64,000 bases of DNA, taken from assembly GCA_001936135.1 (NCBI GenBank), contig CP012816.1:2973501-3037500 (forward strand), in the 5' to 3' direction. The notes under the pieces were generated by a model. That model searched no databases. It was not told where the DNA came from and worked only from the letters and a program-made list of their open reading frames with translations. Below, piece by piece: positions 20,590 to 31,060 of the stretch. Each line of letters starts with the position of its first letter. Within the stretch, counting starts at the first letter, position 1. The translations under genes were made by a program, and so were the position numbers. The stretch is from Saccharomycopsis fibuligera x Saccharomycopsis cf. fibuligera (Eukaryota > Ascomycota > Saccharomycetes > Ascoideales > Saccharomycopsidaceae).

Positions 20590-22471
20590 ACAGCAACAAC
20601 AGCAAGTACTCAAAGAACGTATTGAAGCAGAAAGAAAGAGAATAAAAGTTATTGAAGAAACAAAAAAATCGTTACCCGTGTATAAATACAAGGACCAGAT
20701 CATTGCTGCCGTGGAAAAGTTTCAAGTGTTGATTTTTGTGGGTGAAACTGGGTCTGGTAAGACTACTCAGCTTCCACAATACTTGTATGAGGCTGGTTTT
20801 TGCAAAAACAAAGAACAACAGCAAAAAGATCCCGCAAATTTTAAAAAAATTGCTATCACTCAACCCCGTAGGGTTGCTGCTACTTCGGTGGCAGCGCGTG
20901 TTGCTGACGAAATGGGATTCAAATTGGGTAATGAGGTAGGGTATTCTATTAGATTTGATGATAAGACTAGCTCCAAAACGCTAATTAAGTACGTGACTGA
21001 TGGTATGTTGCTCCGTGAATTTCTCACTGACCCAGAACTAACGTCCTATTCTGCTATCATTATTGATGAGGCTCACGAAAGAACCATTAGCACCGACATT
21101 TTGCTTGGCTTACTAAAAGACATTTTAAAAATCAATAAAGATTTAAAGTTAATTATTAGTTCTGCTACGGTAAATTCTAAGAAATTTTCAGATTTCTTTG
21201 ATAATGCCCCCATATTTAATGTACCAGGAAGAAGGTATCCAGTTGATATTTACTATACTCAACAGCCAGAAGCTAATTACTTGTCTGCTACAATTACTAC
21301 AATTTTTCAGATTCATTTATCACAACCTACACCTGGTGATATTCTTGTGTTTTTGACTGGTCAAGAAGAGATTGAGTTAGTGGAAGAGAATTTGAAAGAA
21401 ACTTGTATGAAGCTCGGCAATAGCCTTGCCAAAGAACTCATTGTTACTCCAATCTATTCCAACTTGCCTATAGAATTACAGTCTAGAATTTTCGAGCCAA
21501 CTCCTACAAATGCTCGGAAAGTTGTGCTTGCTACAAATATCGCCGAAACCTCTATTACCATTGATGGTATCAAATACGTCATTGATCCCGGCTTTGTTAA
21601 AGAAAAGGTTTTCAATCCGACGACTGGTATGGAAAGTCTCGTGGTTACGCCATGTTCTCAAGCCTCCGCCCAGCAGCGTGCGGGACGTGCTGGACGTGTT
21701 GGGCCAGGAAAATGTTTTCGTTTATATACTAAATGGTCTTTCAAACATGAACTCCCAAAACAGCCCACTCCGGAAATACTTCGAACCAATTTGTCATCAG
21801 TTATATTATTGTTACTTTCCTTAGGAATATATGACGTGGTGAGGTTTGAGTTTTTAGACAGACCAAGTAGCGAAGTGTTGATCAAGTCTTTAGAGTTACT
21901 ATATTCTTTGGGGGCGTTAAATGATAGAGGAGAGTTGACAAAAGTAGGAAGAACGATGGCAGATTTTCCAATTGACCCTATGTTTAGTAAAACATTGATT
22001 AGCAGTATTAGCAGCCGTCACAAAAATAATAACGGCGATAAAAATGCAGGGGTATCTGACAACATCAAGGAAAAAACAGCTCCTACAGGTACTTGCTTGG
22101 AAGAGATTCTAACCATCATTGCCATGCTCAGTGAATCTAGCTCTCTATTTTATCGTCCCAAACACCAAAAAGAGCAAGCAGATAAATGCAAAGAGAACTT
22201 CGCTAAACAGTCCAACAAAGGTCAAGGCCAAAGCCAAGGTTTAAGTGACCATTTCTTATACTTGGAAATTTGGCAGCAATGGGTGGCAAGTGGATATTCG
22301 TACCAGTGGTGCCGCGATAATTTTTTGCAATACAAGACCTTGAATCGTGCCAGAAATATCAGAGAGCAGCTTGAAAGGTTGTGCCAACGTGTTGATTATT
22401 TCGTGGAGGCCATGTCAACTTTACAAAAGAAAAATGTTAACAAGTATAACAACAATGACGACAGTAATAGC

Positions 22472-22502
<31 letters not shown>

Positions 22503-22837
22503 GTCTAAGCTATGAAAAGTTAACTAATGACATTAAACGGGCCATTGCCGCTGGATTTTTCCCTCACACTGCCCGTTTAACAAAATCAGGCACATCGTAC
22601 CGTAACATAAAAAGGCAACAGGAAGTATTTATTCACCCTTCTTCAGTATTGTTCAAGCAGAAACCCCCGGCAAAGTTGGTTTTGTATAACGAGCTAGTTC
22701 TCACCACAAAAGAATATATGAGAAACGTGCTTGTTGTTGATGAGGCAATATTAAAGGAGGTTGCTCCTCATTATTTCACTGAAGATGAATTAAAGGAAAT
22801 GGAGACAGGGAAAAATAAAAAAAGGATGCCAAAGTGA
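19880..22837 (+). CDS. PRP2: DEAH-box spliceosomal ATPase Prp2 (DHX16 family)
   Basis: RNA-dependent ATPase that remodels the spliceosome just before the first transesterification. The protein has 985 residues (S. cerevisiae Prp2 876). The N-terminal region includes an Arg/Lys-rich segment (LSHREEQKLLILKQEI) and a polyglutamine tract of about 19 residues (DNA about 20550-20604). The helicase core follows: LPVYKYKDQIIAAVEKFQVL, Walker A GETGSGKT at 288, TQPRRVAATSVA, DEAH at 396, SAT, then domain 2 with VFLTGQEEIE, TNIAETSITIDG and QRAGRAGRVGPGKC, then the winged-helix, ratchet and OB parts. A poly-Asp run (GAT repeat near 22470-22503) interrupts the C-terminal part. The LPVYKY lead-in and overall pattern favour Prp2 over Prp16, Prp22 or Prp43. 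Confidence 0.92.
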
Positions 22838-23008
22838 TATTTTGGTGAGGAGACCGCAGTTCAGCAAGTATCTGCGTTCTAATGGCAGGAGCCTCCATAT
22901 ACATACGTAAAGTTAAAAGGTTCCGAGGAAGTTAAACAGGAAGAAACGGGGGTACTCTACATGTACGAGCCTTATCTTGACACTCTGTTGATTGCCTTTT
23001 CGCTCTCG

Positions 23009-23010
<2 letters not shown>

Positions 23011-23045
<35 letters not shown>

Positions 23046-23053
23046 CTTTTTTT
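23011..23053. repeat. Poly(T) tract between PRP2 and TPS3
   Basis: Thirty-five T, one C, then seven T, in the roughly 350 bp convergent gap between the PRP2 and TPS3 stops. The rest of the gap (22838-23187) shows nothing else recognisable. Confidence 0.95.
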
Positions 23054-23187
23054 GGTTAGGAACATGGAACTATCAATAAACAGCATTACTACAGTACAGA
23101 AAAATGAAAGCGCTTAAATTTATCAATTCGGTACAGCTAAAATAGAAATTATTGGAAATGATAGTGAAAATGCTATATATAAATGAC

Positions 23188-26100
23188 CTAAGTAATGCTC
23201 GACAATATAGTCAAGAGCTTATTAACACCATCCACCTGCGACATAGCACTTGTATCATTTTGTTTTTGCCCTGTAGCCACACTAAACACATTCTTAATTT
23301 TCTGCTCCTTAGACAAGTTATTGCAGAACTCAAATGCGGGTTCTGTAATTGGATTAGAACTGGAAATGTAAATCAACAAGTCAATGACATCTTTATCAGC
23401 AGATGATGTTTGTGCGGTTGACGTTGTCAGTGGCTGAGCCAGAGAAGGAAACAACTCAAAATCAGGTTGGGAAATTGGTGACGAGTTGGTAGATGAACTT
23501 AAGAGTTTATATTTGCTCAAACTAGCTTCCCCTTTTTCAAAATATGTCAAGATGGCAGACATGGCCTTCAAAAGCAAATCTGGCTGCTGAACAACCACCA
23601 AGTCTTTGACGAGAGTAGCATGAACCCCGTCACCTTCAAATGTTTCATTGATATGAGTGACGCAGTCACTTATGGTCAAAGCTGCCCTTTCTTGATCATC
23701 TACTTTTTCAGTATGGAAACGAACAGTGCTGTCAAGAACTTCTAAATAGGAGCCTGGTAATCTTTCAGTCATTGACTTGGAAAAGCTGACTGCTTCGTCC
23801 ATCCATGCCAAGTCTTTGTCGCTAACAAGAGAAATCCAGTGTGCGTTGAATTTAGGGAACTTGATAAATGCCCCATTTTCGCTAATGAGACCAACATTAG
23901 GGAATCGGCCATACATAATGTCCAAGTCAGACTTCTTCAAATAACTCATTATGAAGACAGCATTATGTGGATCGTTAGCTAAATCAGAAACAATAGACAA
24001 CTTACGGTTAGTCATTCCTGCAGAAGGGATCTTATTACCATTGTCCTGCTCATCAAAATCAATAACAAATACCCTTTTACCAGTGCTATTTTCTGACTTC
24101 AAGTTGTTGAAAATCTTGATGAATTGACTATTGTTCAAAAGAATCGACTTTGTTTTGCTTCTTTGTTGCTGTCTGTCGTAAGCCAAACTGATTTGTTTCA
24201 ATGAAGAATTGATCCAGTTGTAGCAATTTTGCTGGCGCAACACTTGATACAAAAGATCCCATCTTTTAGCTTTCTCTTCTTTTGGCATTGTTAATGCAAT
24301 GTGAATTTGTTTGGCGATTTGGTTTAGATTCCATGGGTTGATTAACAACGCGCCCTCCTCAAATATACTAGCGGAACCGGTAAACTCAGACAAAATTAAG
24401 GGTGGCTTGTTTTTCTCAGTAGCAACAATGAATTCATGGCAAGTCAAGTTCATTCCTTCGCGCATGGTTGACACAATAAAAGTATCAGCGTTACTAAGCA
24501 AGGCCAAGTATTGCTGAAAATCTATATCTTGGTTCAAAAAAACCACTGGCTGAGAGACCGTAAAGTCGGTAGATAAACTATTAATTCTTTCGACAATTAG
24601 CATTATTTCCGATTCCAAGTCGGTGTCGGCGTTATTTGACTTTAGACAAATTTGAACCAAGACAGTCTTATCAATGAACTCAGGGTTCTGCTTCAAAAAA
24701 ATTTCATAAGCAAGCAATTTTTGTTTCACACCTCTCAATCTATCAAGTTTGTCTCTACCAACAATCAACTGTTTGCCAGCCCATCTTTCTTGAATTAACT
24801 TGCCCCATTCAATAGCACTTGGATCGTCAAGCTGCTTTGCAAGTTTTTTAGTGTCAATACCAACTGGAGTAGAGTAAACGTGGACATACTTTCCATCATA
24901 AAGCAAGCCCTCGTTATTCACCACGTCCGCAAGCAAAATCCTGTTGCAAGTTTGCAAAAAATGTCTGCAGTATTCAGGAATTTGGAACCCAATGGAATTA
25001 GCACCAATCATCCCAAGCAAAAGGTTTTTGCGCTGCGCCAAACATCTAAAAACTTCAGAGGACGGAAACGCAGTATGCAAGAAAAACCCAATCTTAGCCT
25101 TTGGCCCCAATCTTTCTCTTAATAATTGGGGCAAAAGCAACAAATGGTAATCGTGAATCCATATGATGTCTCCTTCTTTGTATACTTTAGCAATAGTGTC
25201 AGCAAAAATTTCGTTGAAAGCCTTATAGTATTTCCACGAGTGATCTTCAAACGCTTTAGACTTTGGATTGTCTGGCACCTGGTAGTGAAGAGTTGGCCAC
25301 AATATTTGTTTGCAAAAGTTTTTGTAGTGACCTTGGAAAGTGAAGTCATCAGAGAAAACCGCATAGGAATTGTGTTCAGCTGCCAACTTGTCGGAAATGT
25401 CTTTTTTGATCTTTGGCGATAACGCATCGGTAGCCATACCCGTGGTTCCAATCCACTTCACGTCCTGGATTTCATTCTCCTCAACGGCAAAGTTGATTGC
25501 GTTGCGCAAGCCCCCGTTACCTTTGCCGTAATCAGTGATCGACCATGGGACGTTATCAAAGATATTCTCATCGTGCAACATGTTCTGGCCGACGTTTGGA
25601 TTGGAAAACCCGCCATATGGGACGTCCTTATCGTTCTTGTCGGCGAAGCCGAGGGCTGACGAGCCAGACCCGGCAGACGAAGGCTGCTGTTTTGCCTCTC
25701 TTGCTTCGCTGCCTGCATTCAAATTGTGGACGTTGTTGTAGGAGGCCACTTTGAGCAAGCTGGCGGAAGGTTGGGCCTTGTAGCTTCTTTTGTTGAGCAA
25801 CGAGGGGGCGCCGGCGGCGCTGGGAGTGCCGCGGCCCTCGACAACGCTGGCGTTGATAGCGTTTGGCGTGTCAGCTCTGGACCTTGGCTGGATGTAGGAG
25901 AAAGATTGGTTCTTGCGCAAAACGTACGACTTGCCTGGCTGCTTCAACACATCGGTCTCGGTCTCGCCCAAGGGGGCCAAGGAGGCGAGGTTGCTGGACG
26001 AGGCCCGCAACGGGTGTTTGTAGAAAAAGTCGTCATCGTTGTTTGGGCTTTGCTGTGCGCTGAGGGCTTCTTGGCTCCGGGACAATTGGCCGGCGCTGGC

Positions 26101-26480
26101 GCCTGGGAGGCGAGGGTTTGTGAAGCCGCTGGTGATTGGGGAGCTGGATATTGGCGGGCTGGGAGACGCGCCGGCAAGAAAGCCAGGAGCAGCCTGGTGC
26201 AATTGCTGCTGCAGTTTCGAGCCGGCGCCGTTGAAGATGGCAGACTTCTCGATGCTGGGTCCTTTGAGCGGCTGGGGTGCGTGGATGTGACGGTGCTCGC
26301 TGGCGTCTTGAGGTGGTTGTGCCTGTGCTTGTGTGCTGTTTCCGTGCGAATCTATCTCGAAGTGCACAGTGTAGGGAAGAAACCTGCGACGGGGGGTTAG
26401 TATACAAGTCTTGGGGAGAGAGCGGTGCCATTGCGCGGAAGACAGAGCAAGACATACAACGATACTGTGAGGATAGCCAT
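23188..26480 (-). CDS. TPS3: Tps3/Tsl1-type regulatory subunit of the trehalose synthase complex, one intron
   Basis: Large cytosolic subunit that holds Tps1 and Tps2 together in trehalose synthesis. Exon 1 is 26458-26480 (23 nt), the intron is 26384-26457 and exon 2 is 23188-26383, giving 1072 residues (S. cerevisiae Tps3 1054, Tsl1 1098). Splicing yields MAILTVSLFLPYTVHFEID, matching the family start (M-x-I-x-V-A-S-L-F-L-P-Y). A disordered Ser/Ala/Pro-rich region (to about 330) precedes a GT20 trehalose-phosphate-synthase domain (IIWIHDYHLLLLP near 416, STPVGIDTKKL, STMREGMNLTCHEF). A phosphatase-like domain has IDFDEQ near 782 in place of D-x-D-G-T, suggesting no phosphatase activity, as expected for Tps3/Tsl1. 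The frame continues upstream into the TatD gene, but that part resembles nothing. The divergent TatD neighbour equals YMR261C/YMR262W. The N-terminal part is more GC-rich than the rest. Confidence 0.93.
26384..26457 (-). other. TPS3: Intron of TPS3
   Basis: A 74-nt intron with donor GTATGT, exact branch site TACTAAC and acceptor CGCAG. It splits a Leu codon in the conserved N-terminal signature. Reading through it instead gives non-family sequence. Confidence 0.93.
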
Positions 26481-26947
26481 TGTGGACGATGCGCTGGTAG
26501 AGCGTCGATGTGGATGTGGATGTGGATCCTGAGAAAGGCTTTGTGGATACTTGTAGATACTTATCGGCTGATGGATGACTTTGGTGATGAGGTGAGGATC
26601 TCGACGGCGTTAAATAGCCTCCGCAGCCGGTCCGCCCATCCTCCGCCGCAGCAACCGAGCAGCCCTCGGGCTGCCCCAGGGCCGGCACGACAAGTTTCCC
26701 GAGGCTTCTACGAGGGTCTACGAGGGTCTCCGCGGGGTCTCCGAGGGGCGTGGCCGTCCTGTGTCCGGATTCTGCGCCGGGAGTTGGCAGTTTGCTCGAG
26801 TCCAAGAGAAGATGGATGCCAGTGGCATACAATAGCATGTTATCGGCATCATCTGGAACCTCTGGAAACCTTAGGAAATCTCTGGAAACCTGTGCAAGCG
26901 ACGGCTTCATAGAATTCCATCGAATTCTCCATATAGCCCGTGAAACC
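26481..26947. promoter_or_regulatory. TPS3/TatD divergent promoter with stress-type elements
   Basis: 467 bp, GC-rich for this genome. At 26855-26888 four GAA cores sit at 26856, 26865, 26875 and 26885. The last three are exactly 10 bp apart, the spacing of a step-type heat-shock element. An AGGGG (26744-26748, stress-response-element core) lies in a 10-bp near-tandem array of CGAGGGTCT-like units (about 26711-26750). A short GTGGAT/GATGTG triplication is at about 26506-26528. Heat control of a trehalose gene would fit, but binding is inferred. Confidence 0.55.
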
Positions 26948-28066
26948 ATGTCGCACCACCCCCCGTCGTTGTACGACGCCCACTGCCATCTTTCCGCAAA
27001 CTGCTTCTCCATAGACCCTGCCCTGCTAGGCCGCAGCTTCACCAAGGCCGGCGCCCCGCAGGGCTCCATTGCCCAGATCGCGTTGATGTCAACCAGCCAG
27101 CACGACTGCCGCTTGGTGGTGGATTTGGCAAATTACAGCACAAGCTCAAGCTCAGACACAAGCCAGATCGTCCCCTGTTTGGGGATCCATCCATGGTACT
27201 CCCATCTTTTCACTCTCCTCGACCAAAGGAAAGACGAGCAAAACCAGGACTTCAAGCTCCGCCATTACCAATCGGTGTTCAAGCAAGACGACCTCGATCC
27301 AGACTTCCTCAGTAACCTTCCGCACCCAACCAGCCTCAGTTCCCACCTACAGCAGTTGCAGCTGCATATCAACGATCTCAGGAAGTCGCACAAAGTCTTG
27401 CTAATTGGCGAAATTGGCCTCGACAAGCTCTTCCGCGTGCCGTGGGCCGGCTTCTTGGGCAACCAGTCCGCGCCCAATACAGAGAAGCTCGTTTCTGGAA
27501 AGAGCAGCAACAACAACAGCCAGCTTTCACCATTCAGGGTCAGCATGGACCACCAGGTCCAGGTGTTCACCAAACAGCTCGACTTGGCGTGGGCAAACAG
27601 CTTGCCTGTCTCGGTGCACTCTGTCAAGTGCCACGGTTTGCTCTACAACACCTTTGCCGATTTTTTCAAGCAGTGCGCCACAAGCAAAGCACGCAACGTC
27701 CCAGCAATTTGCTTGCACTCTTACACTGGCTCCATAGAGCAGGCAAGAGTATGGGCCACGAAACTCAAGCAGGTGCTGGAGAACACACATGTGTACTTCT
27801 CCTTCTCTAGTGTCATCAACTCAAACAGCGCCAAAACAAAGCAAAGTTTTGATTTCGAGAAATTGGTCCAAAGCTTGCCGGATTCGCTGATCTTGATCGA
27901 GACAGACTTGCCTATTGACCATTACTATGCCGAGAGTTCTAATGAAAAGCATTACAATGATCTTGCGCATATTGCACAGCTCATCTGCGACATAAAAAAT
28001 TGGCAATTCGATAAGGGTGTACAGATTTTGAATGATAACTGGCTGCGTTTCAAAGCTGGCCAATAA
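26948..28066 (+). CDS. TatD-family metal-dependent hydrolase (YMR262W/Scn1 type)
   Basis: Putative TIM-barrel phosphodiesterase or nuclease of the TatD family; its cellular role is not established. The 372-residue protein starts at the ATG at 26948, chosen because MSHHPPSLYDAHCHLS begins just before the family's first metal motif. Upstream in-frame sequence is unrelated. Motifs in order: YDAHCHLS (metal-binding HxH), PCLGIHPWYSH, LIGEIGLDK (metal Glu), LPVSVHSVKCHG (His), ICLHSYTGS (His), VYFSFSSVIN and LILIETDLP (Asp). A Ser/Asn-rich insertion lies between the Glu and the next His. It is divergent from TPS3, the same pairing as in S. cerevisiae. Confidence 0.9.
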   Translation: MSHHPPSLYDAHCHLSANCFSIDPALLGRSFTKAGAPQGSIAQIALMSTSQHDCRLVVDLANYSTSSSSDTSQIVPCLGIHPWYSHLFTLLDQRKDEQNQDFKLRHYQSVFKQDDLDPDFLSNLPHPTSLSSHLQQLQLHINDLRKSHKVLLIGEIGLDKLFRVPWAGFLGNQSAPNTEKLVSGKSSNNNSQLSPFRVSMDHQVQVFTKQLDLAWANSLPVSVHSVKCHGLLYNTFADFFKQCATSKARNVPAICLHSYTGSIEQARVWATKLKQVLENTHVYFSFSSVINSNSAKTKQSFDFEKLVQSLPDSLILIETDLPIDHYYAESSNEKHYNDLAHIAQLICDIKNWQFDKGVQILNDNWLRFKAGQ

Positions 28067-28401
28067 TTTCAGATAGGAGATGAGGCTACAAAAAAAATAA
28101 TTCAATCTTAATGTATGATGACTTTATGACCCTAGAAAAGAAAAAAGTCTGGGAATCTATGAATAATAAAAATTGTAATGACAAACCTAATCGTAAACCA
28201 AATGTACCGTAAACTGTAAAAGAACAAAGAAAAAACTGAGAAAAAAAACTCAACAAAGTAAAAAACGTCGCTCGTAATATGGGAAAAAAATCGTCAATAG
28301 ACGAACAAAAAAAATAAAAAAAAGAATAAAATAAACAAACATACAAACTAGAAAACAAACAAGCAAACGCTCTAAAGGAAAACAAAAACCATCGAAACCC
28401 C
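28067..28401. other. Convergent intergenic region, TatD gene/TDA1
   Basis: 335 bp, very A-rich on the plus strand with many short A runs, and no gene signal. It serves as the 3' flank of both genes. Confidence 0.6.
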
Positions 28402-30234
28402 CTAACTCAAAGAGTTGGTTCTAGAGTGAATCTTATTGGAAAAGACCTTCGAGTGAGTTCTCGACTGCACTCTAGAATGTGCATTAGAATTGATTCTCGA
28501 ATGGTTTCTAGAGTTAATTCTAGACGGATTGATACTATTGAAAGTAGAGTTGATTCTTGAAGTGATATTAGATCTCGACGAAGCAGCACGGAAAGTAGCA
28601 GAGATCTCTGGTTCAATACACAATGCCCCATTCATTTTGGTGAATTGGACATTGCTTTGAGAATTGCTATTATTATTGGAACGCAAATTCAAATTGAACA
28701 AATCCTTCAATGATGTATTGCTAAGAGTCCTTTTGTTTAAGTCTCTGAGCGACGTGTAGCTGAATGATTTTTGTGAAGCCAATAGACTACTGCCGCTCAA
28801 GACAAAAGCTGCCTTTGAAGGCTTCTGTGGGCTGCTGCTGTTTCCAACGCTATGATGGTGATCACCAGCGTGATTGTTCATAGTATGGTGAAGATCGTTC
28901 TTGTGGTTATTGTTATTAGTGCTATTACTGTTACCGTTATTACCTTTAGTACTGCTGTTACCGTTGCCTATATGTCCGCCAGAGCCACTGTCAGCAGATT
29001 TGAGACTTCCGTAAAGAGACTCTCGTAAAGATTTCAAAGCTTTCTCTCTCTCTTCGTCTTCTTCATCACTTAGTGAGTCCGAGCTTGCACTAGTAGTAAG
29101 CAATTCCTCTTCAGTTGTTGATTCAGAGTCTTCAATGATTGGCGAATCAAAGCGTTTCAAATCTGTATTGCTGTTATTTCTATTGCTCTCGTTTAGATGG
29201 CTAAACGCCTTTGCAGCCCCACTCGAGCTCTTGCCGCTTCTTTTCAAGTATTCGTCATTTTGCATTTGCTCAATAGTAATTCTTCTGTCCTGCTGAAGAA
29301 CAAAACATTTGGATATTGTTTGTCTCATGTTTGCTGAAACATGATCCCAGTATTCTGGAGGTTCAAACATATAGTCACCGGTCTTGATTGCCTCTTTTGT
29401 TTCATCATCAGTCTCACAATCAAAAGGCATGTACCCACAAAACATAAAATAGATCAAAACTCCAAGAGCCCAAATATCGATCGGAAAGCTATAAGACTTT
29501 CTTTCCAAAATCTCGGGCGCCATGTATGATAATGTCCCGCATAATATATTTGACAAGTCATCATCATCATCATTGTCCTGGTTGCTGTCATTGCTGTTGT
29601 GCTCCCTCAGCTTTTCCGAATTTGCATACGTCGATAATCCGAAATCACCGATCAACACATCAAATTTCGTGTTGCTGTATTTGAAGAAAATGTTTTCTGC
29701 TTTCAAGTCTCTATGAACAATATTTTGTATTTTTAAAAAATGTAAACCAGACACAATAGAGTTGATGATCTTGATTCCATCACTTTCAACCTTGTAACAA
29801 CCGTCGTTAAGAATTTTGTCAAACAAGTCGCCTCCCACGGCTAAATCAGTAATCAAATAGAAATCTTGGTCAGTTTCAAAATAATCGTAGAGCTTTAATA
29901 GATATTTTTTACTTTCATCATTCACGGTATTGTTACTAGTGCTAATACTAGTATTGGTGGTGGTGGTGATACTACTGTTGGATATTTTGGACAATATCTT
30001 GAACTCATTCTGAATAAGCTTAATTTTTCCCCGGTTACTTTTCTTCTTGATTAACTTCACCGCAAAGTGAGAATGCGTATCGACATGCTTGCACTCGTAT
30101 ACCCTTGAGAAGGAGCCGTTACCCAAGCAGTGTTTGGATAGCACGTACTTGCAAGCCACTTTCGGTCTTTTTTTGTCGACATCAAAATTTTCCAACTGAG
30201 GCCAAACCACTGGCTGCTCTGTTTTGGCTACCAT
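28402..30234 (-). CDS. TDA1: Tda1-like serine/threonine kinase
   Basis: Protein kinase; S. cerevisiae Tda1 is a nuclear kinase linked to phosphorylation of hexokinase Hxk2 when glucose is low. The ATG at 30234 gives 610 residues. The N-terminus PVVWPQLENF then CKYVLSKHCLGNGSFSRVYE resembles Tda1 (PWPQL, then CKYV...LGDGNFSVVKEC). The kinase domain covers about 30-335: FAVKLIKKK (VAIK Lys), HRDLKAENIFF, GDFGLSTYA, SYMAPEILE, PIDIWALGVLIYFMF. The C-terminal half is low-complexity (Ser, Asn, His), with an S-R-I/V-x-S repeat near the end. The frame runs 10 codons upstream only from a non-ATG codon. The identification rests on the distinctive N-terminus and GYMPFDCETDDET. Confidence 0.82.
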   Translation of the reverse strand: MVAKTEQPVVWPQLENFDVDKKRPKVACKYVLSKHCLGNGSFSRVYECKHVDTHSHFAVKLIKKKSNRGKIKLIQNEFKILSKISNSSITTTTNTSISTSNNTVNDESKKYLLKLYDYFETDQDFYLITDLAVGGDLFDKILNDGCYKVESDGIKIINSIVSGLHFLKIQNIVHRDLKAENIFFKYSNTKFDVLIGDFGLSTYANSEKLREHNSNDSNQDNDDDDDLSNILCGTLSYMAPEILERKSYSFPIDIWALGVLIYFMFCGYMPFDCETDDETKEAIKTGDYMFEPPEYWDHVSANMRQTISKCFVLQQDRRITIEQMQNDEYLKRSGKSSSGAAKAFSHLNESNRNNSNTDLKRFDSPIIEDSESTTEEELLTTSASSDSLSDEEDEEREKALKSLRESLYGSLKSADSGSGGHIGNGNSSTKGNNGNSNSTNNNNHKNDLHHTMNNHAGDHHHSVGNSSSPQKPSKAAFVLSGSSLLASQKSFSYTSLRDLNKRTLSNTSLKDLFNLNLRSNNNSNSQSNVQFTKMNGALCIEPEISATFRAASSRSNITSRINSTFNSINPSRINSRNHSRINSNAHSRVQSRTHSKVFSNKIHSRTNSLS

Positions 30235-30474
30235 GGTATGTGGGGCGGGGTATATAAAGTACAAACAAGGAAACGTGTGTCTTTATATGTTAGATGAGGG
30301 TTGCTTGTTAAACCAGAAACGCACAAACAAAATGGCCTTGAAAATCTGGAATAAAGAATGCGTCAAGAATCAGATATTACAGCAAATAACGATAGCAATC
30401 GCTGTGAAAGGAAAATAATCAGCTGAAGTTGAAGAGTACTTTGTACCGCGAATAGATAGCAGAGTCCGAGAAAG

Positions 30475-30478
<4 letters not shown>

Positions 30479-30509
<31 letters not shown>
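30479..30509. repeat. Poly(A) tract, 31 bp
   Basis: Uninterrupted A31, about 245 bp upstream of the TDA1 start codon. Confidence 0.95.
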
Positions 30510-30511
<2 letters not shown>

Positions 30512-30941
30512 AGAGAGAGGAAACACCGCGCAGCAAGAGGAACAAAAAAGAAAGAATGGTTTGGCTCGCTGGAGAAAGTCTGGAGATCTGCGGATAAAGT
30601 GCGGAAAAACCGCGGGGGTGCTGTCGGAAAAACTGGGGAGCCAATCACGGTGAGGTGTGGCTGGTAGTATCATCTCGTGATGAGGCGAGTAGGTGCTCCC
30701 CATGGAGTGATCACGCCAACATGCGGCACTCTGCAGACAGCAACAGTTGCGGTCTATTGAGTGCACTACAAGAAAAAATAAGACAAAAAGGAAACAAATT
30801 TAACAGAACAGCCTTAAACTAAACTAAAAGAAAAGCAAACAAGAACAGAAGTATACAACGATTAACGCCTTGCTGTCACAAGTGACCAATTAAAAAAATT
30901 AAAAAAAAGCAAAAAAACAATATAATTAGTGGGAAAAAAAG

Positions 30942-30974
<33 letters not shown>

Positions 30975-30987
30975 AGAGAGAGAGAGA
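30942..30987. repeat. Poly(A) tract, 30 bp, followed by (GA)n
   Basis: A30 followed by about eight GA dinucleotides, close to the 3' end of CMK1. Confidence 0.95.
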
Positions 30988-31060
30988 AAGGAAAACTTAT
31001 CGAAGATGATGCCCAAAAGTGATATAGCGAAGTAAAAAACACTATATTATACAGAAGATG

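Larger units (their letters stand above)
30235..31060. promoter_or_regulatory. TDA1: TDA1 upstream region with two long poly(A) tracts
   Basis: 826 bp between the TDA1 start and the CMK1 stop. It holds A31 at 30479-30509 followed by a GA-rich stretch, and A30 at 30942-30971 followed by (GA)n to about 30987. On the TDA1 sense strand these are T tracts. Such tracts tend to exclude nucleosomes in yeast promoters. A TATATA lies about 15-20 bp from the chosen TDA1 ATG. Confidence 0.7.

Noticed and set aside
26750-26947. Upstream extension of the TatD reading frame
   Set aside because: Unrelated to TatD proteins and overlaps promoter elements; the ATG at 26948 precedes the metal motif directly.
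26481-27069. Upstream extension of the TPS3 reading frame into the TatD gene
   Set aside because: The extension has no family similarity, overlaps the opposite gene, and the 23-nt exon plus canonical intron restores the true conserved N-terminus.
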